Assembly (NCBI GenBank): GCA_015680685.1
Contig: MNCI01033529.1
Span: forward strand, 58,579-122,578
From: Gnetum montanum
Taxonomy: Eukaryota > Streptophyta > Gnetopsida > Gnetales > Gnetaceae
Length of the DNA: 64,000 nucleotides
Direction of reading: 5' to 3'
Shown: positions 48,004 through 59,000 of the stretch, piece by piece
Position numbering within the stretch: the first letter of the stretch is position 1
Layout of the letters: each line of letters opens with the position of its first letter
Notes under the pieces: generated by a model
What the model was told of the DNA's origin: nothing
Seen by the model: only the letters and a program-made list of their open reading frames with translations
Databases searched by the model: none
Program-made: the position numbers and the translations under genes

Positions 48004-48021
48004 TCCCCGGCAACGGTGCCA
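48004..48021 (-). other. Primer-binding site of element 6 (tRNA-Asp type)
   Basis: TGGCACCGTTGCCGGGGA on minus, one base from the LTR end. This is the Athila-type tRNA-Asp site with one transition from the usual TGGCGCC. Confidence 0.85.
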
Positions 48022-48022
48022 A

Positions 48023-49008
48023 TGATGAGTGGCAAGGTACCCCTACACTCAATCATACAAAACAAGCGTAGTACACACGATCCGGTCGAACTCCACAGAC
48101 TAAATGCCTAAATTCCCCATGGAACACTTGGGGTTAATCATTCGTTGTCTTCCCAAACTTACTTGTTGTTGTCATGGTGTATAGTTAAGTAAGTCTGAGG
48201 TGTATGATTTTTTTGGTCTTTTATGGTTTTTCTCCTATGCTAAAGGGTGAAGGGTTGAGAAACTAACTAACTCTAACTAAGGACCTAAGTCTAAATTAAC
48301 TAGCATCAGCATCCGTTCCCACTTACCGTACACACCCTAAACTATGCAACTGTGGCTACCAAATGCTAATCATTACTGGGATCACCACACGTAACGCACG
48401 TGCTCGAAGTGGTCGTACTAAGGCATCTAACTAGCCTAAGCGTGATGAGTAACTGATTCCTTGACTAGCCGTACACATCCTTAGATGCTCGTAATCAAGT
48501 CGTACTCATCCCACGTTCTAGGAGATAAGGGTGAGAGAATCTAATTGCAATGAGTAGCCGATTCCTTGGTTAGCCGTACACATTCGTCAATGCTCGTAAC
48601 CAAGTCTTACTCATGCCGCGCTAATGCATGTAATAAATAACAGGTAAGAAATAACAAATAATAAACCTATTCCAAGAACTGCAAGGTTTATCCACAAAGC
48701 TCATCTTTATTTCTGTACACAACTTGTGTTCAAGTACAAAGCTGCTTGAATAAAGATCCGTTCACTTGGGGACTCCTACTGCGGGCACATGGAAAATATT
48801 CTATCTCTAGAGTGATCAAACTGCCAGAGCTTGGCTACTTCTAGCCTATGATGAGAAATGAGGGGATTATGGCATCTTCTTTATAGATTTGGCGGTGGAC
48901 CACGATATCACATACGCCATATCGCAGGGGACAATGCGATATCACGACGACCGTGATATCGCAGGGGACGACGCGATATCGTGACGACCGCGATATCACG
49001 TCTCATCA
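48023..49008 (-). repeat. 5' LTR of element 6 (986 bp)
   Basis: It starts TGATGAG and ends CTCATCA on plus, an inverted-repeat end pair. TATAAA on minus lies at 48885-48880, about 123 bp into the LTR. Upstream of it, 48900-49003 carries repeats built on CGATATC and GCAGGGGAC. An internal 77-bp direct repeat lies at about 48440-48516 and 48546-48622. Confidence 0.88.
48900..49003. repeat. CGATATC repeat cluster at the LTR start of element 6
   Basis: About six GATATC-centred units separated by GCAGGGGACGACG or GACGACCG. Because GATATC is self-complementary, adjacent units form inverted repeats. The 3' LTR of element 5 has a decayed version (CGATATTGGATA, 54140-54200). Confidence 0.75.
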
Positions 49009-49013
49009 TCAAT

Positions 49014-52000
49014 GAAACAAGCATTCATCTTTGCATGCAAGTAATGTGCACTAGAAGCTAATATTCAAAGGTGTCTGTATGCAACAACTTCCAAACAAGA
49101 GGGCATCCAGTGGCTAACCACTAATTCTAAAATTAGCACACTTTGCATGGAACCTACTCAAAGACTGACATGCACATATGTTGTAGGCATGGATGAATTG
49201 AAGCAAGTTCATCATCAACTCTCCAATAATACAAATGATGCTACCTATTGGGGAGAGTTGGAAATTCCTAAAAATTTCAAACAAAAGCCCCTTGAATTAA
49301 AAATGCTACTGGATGACATGGAATATGTGTTCTTAAAAAGTGAAAAGTTACTAATAATCAATGCAAACCTTGCTCTAGAAAAAAAATAGATGCTATTAAA
49401 AGTGGTTGAAAAATGGTCAGTATCCTTTGCTTGGTCATATCCTAAACTCATAGGGATTGATCGTCATATATGCCAGCATCATATCTACACCAATTTGACC
49501 ATGAAGCCAAAGAGGCAACCACAAAGGCAATTGAACCTCAAACTAAAATAAATCATCAAGGAGGAAATTGAACAACTCCTCAAGGTAGGGTTTGTCTATC
49601 CCATTATGAATAACGAGTGGGTTAGTTCACTCATTATTGTGCCAAAGAAAGGTGGCAAGTGGCAGATCTGCATTGATTTTCAACTATTGAATATCGCAAC
49701 ATTCAAGGATAATTTTTTGTTGTCATTTGTTGATCAGGTGTTAGACATAATATCTAGGCATTGTTACTACAGTTTTCTAGATGGTTATAGTGGCTATAAC
49801 CAAATCTAGATTGTGCCAAAGAACTAAGCCAAGACAACATTCATGAGTCCCTGGGGAACTTCTGCATATCACATATGCCTTTCGATCTATGCAATGTCCC
49901 TGCTACATTCCAACGCCTAGTCCCTAGCATTTTTCAATAGCGTATTGGTAGTGGTGTGGAAGTCTTCATGGATGACTTCTCCACCTATGGAGCTATATTT
50001 AAGCAAGCCCTAGACCACCTTGAACAAGTAATAAAGAGATGTGTTAAAAAAAACCTTTAGCATAATTGGCAAAAGAGTCATCTTATGGTTTAAGAGGGCA
50101 TTATGTTGGGGCACCAAATCTCACAAGCCAAAATTCAAGTCATCCAAGAAATAACCTACCAACCAGAAATAGTCAAATATGCTTAGTCATTCCTTAGACA
50201 CATTGGCTACTACTAATGATTCATAGAGAGTTTCTCTAAGATCATAAAATCATTAGGTAAGCTGACCACGAAAGATTTTCCATTTTTCTGGACCATGTAA
50301 TGTGAAAAAGCATTTCAGCAACTAAAGGAGAAACTTGTAGAAACTCCAATTCCATAAGCACCAGACTAGTCAAGACCATTTCATGTTATGACAAATGCAT
50401 CAAATTATGCCTTTGGAGCTATGCTTATGGAGATAGACAACAAGAAATGTCCATATTATATCCACTACATAAGCCGAAGCATTGTGGGTGCACAACTAAA
50501 CTACACCACCACAGAAAAAGAATTGATGGTAGTGGTGTTTTCTCTAGAGAAGTTTAAGCATTATGTGCTTGGATGCAAAATGTTTATGCACATGAATCGT
50601 AGCACCATCCGCTTCTTGAGAAACAAGTCAACAATGAGCCCCCATGTCATATGGTGCCTAGTGATCTTACAAAAATTTAATCTTATGATGGTTGATTGAA
50701 AGGGAACTAAGAATGTGGTTATTGATCACTTGTCTCAGTTGCAATGGAACAACAAAGAGAACAAAATCCCACTATCTGATCTATTTCCTAATGAACTCCT
50801 CTTTGCTAGGGCTATAACTAAGAAATTGCCCACTGAGCCTAAATGGTATAATGGCATTCTCACCTATCTGCTCACCCAAGAGATGCCACAAGGGTTGGAC
50901 CATTGAAATAAACAATAGTTTCTTCACCAAGTAAAATGCTTCATGGAGATCAATGAACACCTCTACAAAGTGTGTGTCGATGGCCTAGTTCATTGATGTG
51001 TCATTGATGCTAATCAACTATGCCTTCTCCAAGATGCTCATGAAGGTCCTTATGGGGGCCACTATGCTACGAGACACATAGCCATTAAAATCCTGATGGT
51101 AAGGTATTATTGGCCAAAAATATTTTGGGATACTCACCAATATGTCCACTCTTGTGAATGCTACCAAAGAGATGGTGGAATGACTCCTTGAATGGAGGGA
51201 TCTCAATAGTGGATCCAACCACTTGAACCCTTTAACATTTGGGACATTGATTTCATAGGTTCCATCATGCCGATGTCAAATGGAAAGGCATACATTATAG
51301 TTTCTATTAAATATTGTATGAAATGGGTAGAAGTAGCAGTCGTCACTAATTGTACATCTTCTACTACTCAGTTTGTACAAAAAAATATTATAAAAAAGTT
51401 TGGTGTGCCATGTGTATTAATTTCTGACAATGGAACCCACTTTATAGGCACTACCTTTCAAAAACTTATGCAACACTTGGGGGTTGAACATAAACTAACA
51501 ACACCCTACCATCCCTAAGCCAATGGTCAAGCTAAGGTTACCAATAGGGAAATCACAAAGATTCTAACAAGAACTTTTAGCAAATATAGGAAAGATTGAA
51601 GCACAAAACTCAACTATGCCCTTTAGGACTACAACTCAATATGGAAACTTCCTATAAGCTATTCCCCCTATGAGTTAGTGTATGGTAAATTACCAATACT
51701 TCCTATTCAATTTGAGCTCTATACACTTTGAATGACTTGTGACCTTACTAAATAAAGAAAGATTAATGAATCTCAACTTGCTAAATAAAAATTGATTGGT
51801 GGCCCTGGCATCTAACAAGTTGCATAAGGCATTCAAAAAAAAGTGCCATGACCTTAGACTTAGTAAATTCAAATTTCAACCAAGAGATAAGGTTCTCTAT
51901 TGGAACCCCACACACGTACCTCAACAAACTAAGTTCTAGACATTGTGGGAAGAACCTTATATAATTTATGAAACTTTTCCTTCTAAGGCCATGATGATCT

Positions 52001-52100
52001 ATAGGCTTGAGAGCCTAGATAAGAAACAACTAGTCAACATACAACAAGTCAAACCTTTCCATGAGCCTAAGCAAGCTAATGCAACAAATGCCTCATTGGA
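49014..52100 (+). pseudogene. pol: pol of Athila-like element 5: RT, RNase H, integrase (degenerate)
   Basis: RT is seen from about 49500 (KPKRQPQRQLNLKL), with SLIIVPKKGGKWQICIDF at 49618 and DGYSGYNQI at 49780. After a frameshift near 49900, VEVFMDDFSTYG follows at about 49965, the Athila-type catalytic block. RNase H runs from 50388 (TNASNYAFGAML, YTTTEKELMVVVFSLEKF). Integrase starts near 51040 with a zinc-finger region (GGHYATRHIA, CECYQRD), then VEVAVVTN, ISDNGTHFIG and TPYHP at 51267-51518, and a C-terminal part to about 52080 (RLESLDKKQLVNIQQVKPFH). Multiple stops and shifts disable it. Confidence 0.85.
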
Positions 52101-54111
52101 TGGATAACCATGCTCAATATTTTAGATCTCCTCCTTTCAAATTAGTCATGGGGGAGATGGCCATCCATGTTAACCATATAAGTGGCTCCTTAGTTTTCAT
52201 CTTTTTATTTTACATTTTTTTGTTTTACACCTTATTACTTTTACAACTTTTGTTTGACACATTCTTTATCTTACATTTTTTTGTTTTATGTTATTAATTT
52301 TTCAAAGCTTTTTTTTTACAACATTGGTAGTACATTTTATTTTTCTTAAATATTTTACACTTTCTTGTATATTTTTCTTTATTTTAGATGTGATTTTCTT
52401 ATTATGTTTTAATAATAACATGCCTTATTACTAACTGGGTATAGTGTGTTTGATTGATGTAGGCATGTACTATCTGGTTATTTGACTGTTGGTGTCTAGA
52501 TTCTAGCTTTGAATTTTATTACTAATAACTAGGACATGGTTTCTTTTTCATGAAATAGGCAGTGAGTCCATAACATTCACCCATCCACAAACTCTATGGT
52601 TTTCCTTATTCTAGAAGTGTGAGGTCTCTTTTTCATTAATAAAACTTTAACAAACTTGTGACTTTGGTAGTTTCCAGATTTGGAAAGGATTCAAAGGTTT
52701 AAATAGTGTGTGACTTCAAGAGGATTTGATACTCTTTGTGCCTTTCTACCTATTTGGGTGCTTGTGTGTTTTCATGAATTTCTTACTGTTCTATGTCAAC
52801 AAATAATAGGAAGTTAAATAAGTCTTTGCATGGTGGTGTTCCCATCATAAAAGAAATGAAAAAAAAATGAAAATTCAAAGCACACCCCTTAGACACAATA
52901 AAAGGTATACAAGCACTAGTTATGGAACTAGAAAGACATGTTACCCATGGTTGAAGGTCCCCTCTAACTAAGGCCCTTCCTCACTCCCTACTTCTCTTTT
53001 CTTCTCTAATAAGAAACAATGGTTGTTCTGTGGAAGCACTCTTATCTCTTAGGGGATGGACTAGTCTTCGAATGATAATTCAATGCCACTAAATTTGGAT
53101 GGTTTTGGTTTGGACTAAGGATGAATTTTATTAGATCATTTAACCACAAAATTCACAAGGAACTTCATGTGACCTTAATCAGGAACTCCATTTCTCTCTC
53201 TCTCATCCATCTGTGCTTTCCATGTCTCACCTCATTGCCAGTTTCATGTTCTTGTTGGATGTTTTGGTTTGATATGTTGATATTCTTAGGTAGTTTCCTC
53301 TGGGTTTTTGTCTTTAACTTTCCATAATCATTAATCATCCATGGAGCCCATGGACTTCTTAGTTTGAAGTTATGCAAGGGTAATAAAATGTGTATGCCTG
53401 CTTTGGGGAGGATTCACTTGCATATCTTTTGGTTGGGTTAATTAAGTTATTTACCCTTAAACGCTCTCACAATCAAACCCTTTTGCATGCCTCATCAATG
53501 CCATTCAATTATGCACATCTTCATAACTTTTTTTTAGTAAAAACCTCTTTTTATAGTTGTAAATTCTTAAACCCTCCTCAAGCATTTCATTATGTTTGAA
53601 CTTTTCAGAATTTAATGGATTGGTTATCCATTTAACCTTCCCGCTAATACTATTAACAAAATCAATCCACCATAAGCAAAACCTAGCCAAGTGTAACAAT
53701 TAGTGAAACAAGATACTTAAAAGTTATATGTTACACATTGCACACTAATCTATGATTTTCTTATGATTGCAGTGGAAAGCATGAACTAGAATCAAAACTA
53801 TCTTCATCCAAGGATAAGCAGCAACACCATGTGACAAGGACCTTGCATTCTCATTGAATCTTCTCCCTTGCTTTTCAACTTCCAGAGGAGTTGGATGTTA
53901 GTTTTTTCCAGCGTGTTCAATTCTATTATCATGAACATCCAATTTTGTAAATGATTGTAATTCGTACACTCGGGAACTTAGAATTTATCTATTTCATCTA
54001 AGTCAAGTTTTCATGTTAGTCAATAATCCCATACCTACCTAATATTTTTGTTAGAAACTTGTTTCTCCTCTTGTTCACTCGAGGATGAATTTTCATTTAG
54101 TCATGGGGGTA
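52101..54111 (+). other. 3' UTR of element 5
   Basis: About 2 kb of AT-rich sequence without a supported ORF. An envelope-like gene, present in some Athila elements, is not recognisable. The end ATGGGGGTA (54103-54111) is the likely polypurine tract. Confidence 0.6.
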
Positions 54112-54917
54112 TGATGAATCATGTTTTGATATGCTTTGATATTGGATATGCAATATCGAAGCCTCGATATTGGATACTCGATATTGGATCCCAAGATGCG
54201 ATTTCAAATATTTGATATCATGGGGTATATGTCAGCCTATAAATATAGCACTTGGGCACACGATTTTGACAATTAGTTTTTTAATAGAGTAATGAAGTTC
54301 TTGTAGTTTAGCCTACAGCAGGAGTCTGAGTGTGTACGGATCTTTATTCGAGCACTGATGTACTTGAGCATAGTAGTGTGATGGAAATAAAGATGAGTCC
54401 TTTTGATAATCCTTGCAGCACTAAGAATATATTAATGTTTCCTTTAATGCATTTAATATTCATGCACTTTACCTTAACACACTTTAATTAAGAAATTAAT
54501 TTCTAGTTATTAACGAACACAAGCATGACCACTTCCAGCATACGTGTAGTGCTTGGTAACCTAGAAATGCTTAATGTTTGGTAATCTAGCAACACTATAT
54601 GCATTTAGGATATGTTCAAAGAGTGGGAACAAGTACTTGTATTAGGCTAGCTAGGTAGTAGATTAAATAGATATTAAATTACTCTACCTTAGTTAATCTT
54701 ATAAAACATAAAATGATAAAAATCATATACCTTCATTGCACTTAACCATAAAATTGTACCTCACGAGTGGAACTAAGAAGACAATGATCGTCCCAATTAG
54801 ATTTCACTTCCTTGAACCAACATACTTAGGAACTTAAGGTCTGTGGAGTTTGACCAGATCGCACATGAATGCTTGTGATTCGAATGGTTAGGCATACGAG
54901 TACGTTGCCTCTCATCA
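54112..54917 (+). repeat. 3' LTR of element 5 (806 bp)
   Basis: It starts TGATGAATCATG and ends GCCTCTCATCA. It aligns with the element 6 LTR in inverted orientation (GGATCTTTATTC, AAATAAAGATGAG, TTGCCNCTCATCA blocks). TATAAATA is at 54238-54245, 126 bp in, matching element 6. The match between these LTRs ties elements 5 and 6 to one family. Confidence 0.82.
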
Positions 54918-55168
54918 CCCCATAATGCTTATAACTCACATCAACTTCTCATGATGATTATAACTACCCTAAAGTTACTATAAAAAGAGCTTCAAGGGTA
55001 GAATAAAGGGGGGAATTAGTGAGAGATCAAGATGAAAGATATTGACGATTGTAAGATGGCTTGCCAATTTATCAATTCAACTACTTTGTTTAAATCTTGT
55101 GAATTCTTTTCTTCCCATTTTCTCTTAGTTTCTTAGCTAATGGTTTAGATAGTATCACCAAAATTGAT
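54918..55168 (+). repeat. LTR fragment of older gypsy element 7
   Basis: It shares blocks with the reverse complement of 58560-58860: TATAAAAAG near 54980, GATGGCTTGC near 55055 and TAGCTAATGGTTTAGATAGTATCA near 55134. Element 5 inserted beside or into it, and the right edge joins RT sequence abruptly, suggesting a deletion. Confidence 0.55.
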
Positions 55169-57340
55169 CCTCACATACGCCAACATCACATATATAGTAA
55201 TCTTTCCATCAAGCCCAAACATCAACAATAGTATAGGTTAAATCCTAAACTAAAGTAAGTTGTAAAGAAAGAAATTAAAAAACTATTAAAATCTGGATTC
55301 ATCTATTTTATGGATAATAGTGAGTGGATTAGCTCACTTGTGATTATGCCCAAGAAAGAAGGTAAATGGAGGATTTGCATTGATTTCAAGCTACTAAACA
55401 TGGTAACCTTTAAGGACCACTTTTCATTTTTATAACTTTTTGAATGGTCATATCAAATATAATAAAATCCAAATTATACCAAACAACTAGGCCAAGATCA
55501 CATTCACAAATTCCTATGACACTTTTGCCTACAAAAAGATGTCATTTATCTTATGTAAAGCTCATGCTACATACCGACATCTAATCCTAAGCATCTTATA
55601 GAAGGTAATCAATGATCGTGTTGAAGTCTTCATGGATAACTTTTCCACCTATAGCTTTGAATTTGAATAAGCACTATACTAGTTAGAATAAGTACTAAAG
55701 TAGTACGTGAAAACAAACTTAACTTTGAATTGAAAAAAGAGCCATCTTATGATCATATTTTTGGAGTAGAGACATTTAGAAAAATGCATTAATGTTGATC
55801 CAAAAAAGATCAAAGTCATCTAAGGAGTTATGCAATACCTCAAATAGTGAGGGATGTGAGGTTATTTCTTATATACACATGATACTATCAACACTTAATT
55901 GAGACTTTTTCCAAGATCATAAAGCCATTAGTAGTGCTCGCAAACAAGGATGAATCCTTTGATTGGATAGAGGATTGTGAATAGATTTGGGCTTCTCATA
56001 CAAAATCTTGTGAGAACTCCAATTCTGAAAGCACTTCACTAGTCCAAGCTAGTTCACATCATGACTGATACATCCATCTATGCATTAGAGGTTGTGTTCA
56101 CAAACATAAATGATAAAAAATGTCCATATTACATTCATTGTATGAGAAGAAGCATCACTATTACATAGCTGAATTACACTAGAATAGAGAAGGAATTAAT
56201 GATGATGGTATACGCTCTTAAAAATTTCAAGAAATATGTGCTCGGATATTCTATTTTTGTGCATATTTTTCATAGCGCAATATAGTTCCTTATAAATAAG
56301 CCAACATTAAGCCCTTGAATTATTCAGTGGCTTGTGATCTTCCAAAAATTCAACATTACACTGATAAATAAAAAGGGGTTTGAAATGTTCTTATAGATCA
56401 TTTATAAAGACTAAGATGGGACAACAAGGCTAATGAAGAGCCTTTATTTAATTACTTTCCTAATGAACCCCTATTTACAAAGGCTACATTTGTTTTTTCA
56501 CCAACAACTACTTCTTAGTTTGCAAATCAACACACACATTTTCATTAGTAGAAGGTTCCTAATGAATGGAAAAAATGCAATGTCTAGAAATTTCTACACT
56601 AAGTTAAACACTTCATGGAAATATAGGGAAGCCTCTATAAAATCTATAATGAAGGTTTGGTACGTTGGTATGTACCAAAGGAGAACGGATTCTTCAAGAT
56701 GTGCATCAATGACCATGTGGAGATCACTACATGGATAAGAGAATAGTTGTAAAGATCTTCATAGCTAGTTATTTCTAGCCAACTCTCTTCTATGATGTGC
56801 ATCACTTTATAGAATCCTGCAAATGATGCCAACATGATGATTGAATATCAACAAGATTTAAGAGATTACAATAGTAAATCCAATCACTAGATCCTTTTGA
56901 TCTGTGGGGATTTAACTTTATGAATCCTATTCCCTCTTCTTTAAAAGGAAAATCATATATTATTGTGGCCATGGATTGTTCCACAAAGTGGATCAAAGTA
57001 GTTGCAATAACATATTGCACTATAGCAAATATTGCTAAATTCTTTAAGCAACATGTTGTAAATAGGTTTGACATACCTTGCATAGTAATATTATACAATG
57101 ACACTTATTTCATAGGGTTATCATTTAAAAAACTCATTAACGCCTAGGATAGAACATAAGTTAACCACACCATATCTCAATCTTACCTAGTCAACATAAA
57201 GCACATAAAGCCATTCCATGAACCTTGTGGGACTAATGCCTTGAATATTGCTAACATTGTCATTGTGAAATTCATATTTTATATCTCCTCCTTGAAAGTT
57301 AGTTGTGGGGGAGATCTTTTGAATTGAGCTAAGTGCAATT
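55169..57340 (+). pseudogene. pol: pol remnant of gypsy element 7 (heavily decayed)
   Basis: The sequence starts in RT: IDPHIRQHH, then SEWISSLVIMPKKEGKWRIC at about 55317-55380 and CIDFKLL. A decayed VEVFMDNFSTYS lies near 55625, with N in place of the second catalytic aspartate. RNase H remnants are at about 56040-56270 and integrase at 56920-57147 (GKSYIIVAMDCSTKWIKVVAITYC, LYNDTYFIG). The block GTTGTGGGGGAGA at 57302 matches the sequence just after integrase in element 5 (52146). The same lineage as element 5 is likely. Frames change several times. Confidence 0.72.
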
Positions 57341-57415
57341 TGTAATTTTTTTATGTTATTATTTCTTACATTTTTTTTACCTCTTCATATGTTTTCTATT
57401 TCTTGATATTCTCTC

Positions 57416-57418
<3 letters not shown>

Positions 57419-57447
<29 letters not shown>
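57419..57447. repeat. (AC)14 microsatellite
   Basis: An uninterrupted AC dinucleotide run of 29 bases. Confidence 0.97.
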
Positions 57448-57449
<2 letters not shown>

Positions 57450-57560
57450 TTTCATTAAGTCCTTTTTTCTATGTTATGAATGGCTTTCCTATTTTTATTA
57501 ATAAAGTTTTCACTAATGCACAAGAACCAATTTTGTTGTTGGAATTATGTTCTATAGTAT

Positions 57561-59000
57561 CTGTTGGCGCCCGTTTGGGACGCGACCGCCAACGAGTGTC
57601 CTCGAACAGGATTTAGGTGCCTGCTAGTCTCTGGTAACACTAAGGCCCAGATACCTCCAAATAAACTCAGTAGTTAATGTGAGTATGTGTGTGTGTTGTT
57701 GCGGCGTTCGGTTGTCAGAAATGTAACGATTGCGTTGTGTGTAAACTACAAATGACTTACTTTAAAGAGATTCAGCCAACTTTGCCAAGCATTGTGAGTT
57801 GTTGAAAATTTCCTATTTTGTTCAACTGCCTAGTCTACGCAATCCTTATAATACCTACTTGTAACAAATAAAATATTGTAAAAACATTTGAGCACAACTT
57901 CGCAATCTACTCCTAATTTTCCCCAAAGAAAGAGATAGTTCCACAAGAAAACTAGAAATAGAGCAAGATTCGATGGAAATAAGTAGAAAAGAAAAGAAAG
58001 CAGATTTGTGTAGACCTCAAATATTTAAACAAGGTAAAATGACACGAGTAAACACTTCGCAATAAAGCTATCCCAAATTCAATATCTACGAATTGTTCAA
58101 ACTTCCAAGGCTCAAACAAGCAATATCTTCAAGACAATCCTACTATGCTACCAAAAATTGCTGCGTAAACTACCACGTACGAGACTCCATTTTGACTAGA
58201 TAATAGATGTCAACGATTGCATTCAAACAGAACCTTTAAAAGACTTGACAATTTCTGATTGAAATACCACGAGAATTCACTTTAAAGATAAAAAGAAGCT
58301 ATTCTGGTCCCATCAAAATACCAAAGATTTTCTAAACCCTCTCGACTACTGAATTGTTCAACGGCGTGACTACAAACAGAGGCTCTCTTACAACAATCCC
58401 AATAGCAGTTCCCACACGTTGCACAATAACAAAATTTACTACTAAAATGCTCTTAAGGCTTTTAAACACAAGCGCTTCTATGGCAAAATTTTAATAGAAA
58501 TTTCTATCGGGCAACAAGAACAATAAGAGCAATCTAAAAATCCCAAAATTACTTGCCAAGGATGATACTATCTAAACCACTAGCTAAACAATTTAAACAA
58601 AACAAAAAATGAAATGCATAACTCATAAGACCATGACAAAGAGGCTAAAATCTTTACTCTAGCAAGCCATCTCACAAGCAATCGTTCACAATTTCTTCTT
58701 TACAAAGCTCTTCTCAAGACTTCAAGTATGTCTCCGAGTGAGAGCCCAAGTGTGATCCCAGTGTCTTCTCAAAAGTGTGATGTATGATCCACCCAAAAGT
58801 CCCAATCTCATCCTCCTTTTTCCTTGACCCCTGAAGCCTTTTTATAGGGTTCAAAGGTAGGTAGGGAAGTTACATATTCAAAAATATCTCACCTAACTTT
58901 TCTCCCAAGTAACTTGGCCAACCAATTAGAAGATTACTTGCCCAACAAGTTAGGAAATTACTTGTCCAACAAGTTAGGAGGAAGTTATGTAGTTAGGGAG
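57561..59000 (-). repeat. LTR-like copy related to element 7 (upper end uncertain)
   Basis: The low end is TGTTGGCGCCCG; on minus a TATA box (CCTATAAAAAGG) lies near 58848. About 300 bp below it align with the reverse complement of 54970-55168. Two near-identical 24-bp units (ATTACTTG-CCAACAAGTTAGGA) lie at about 58941-58990. No primer site is seen below 57561, so it may be a solo or 3' LTR. No gene is present. Confidence 0.5.

Larger units (their letters stand above)
41751..49008 (-). mobile_element. Non-autonomous Athila-like element 6 (gag-pro only, 7.26 kb)
   Basis: Both LTRs begin TGATGAGTGG on plus (41751 and 48023); the right one ends CTCATCA at 49008. Flanks TCAGT (41746-41750) and TCAAT (49009-49013) look like a target duplication with one transition. 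Inside are a tRNA-Asp primer site, a gag-pro frame on minus, then 3' UTR sequence homologous to the 3' UTR of element 5, with no RT, RNase H or integrase. In the first 95 aligned LTR bases I count 17 differences, all transitions. Confidence 0.85.
40608..54917 (+). mobile_element. Athila-like Ty3/gypsy element 5, interrupted by elements 3 and 6
   Basis: It enters the window inside gag at 40608, since element 3 had inserted near the zinc-knuckle (HPKDC matches HPKGC of element 6). Protease follows to 41750, element 6 intervenes, then pol runs 49014 to about 52100, a 3' UTR, and a 3' LTR at 54112-54917. FMDDFS in RT and the protease/integrase patterns indicate the Athila lineage. All frames are broken. 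Confidence 0.8.

Noticed and set aside
52101-54111. Envelope-like gene of element 5
   Set aside because: Short open frames here have no signal peptide plus membrane pattern in a continuous ORF. The position alone is not enough.
57564-57590. TGGCGCCCGTTTGGGAC as a primer-binding site on plus
   Set aside because: The bases before it do not form an LTR end in CA, and the sequence better fits the end of a minus-strand LTR (TGTTGG).
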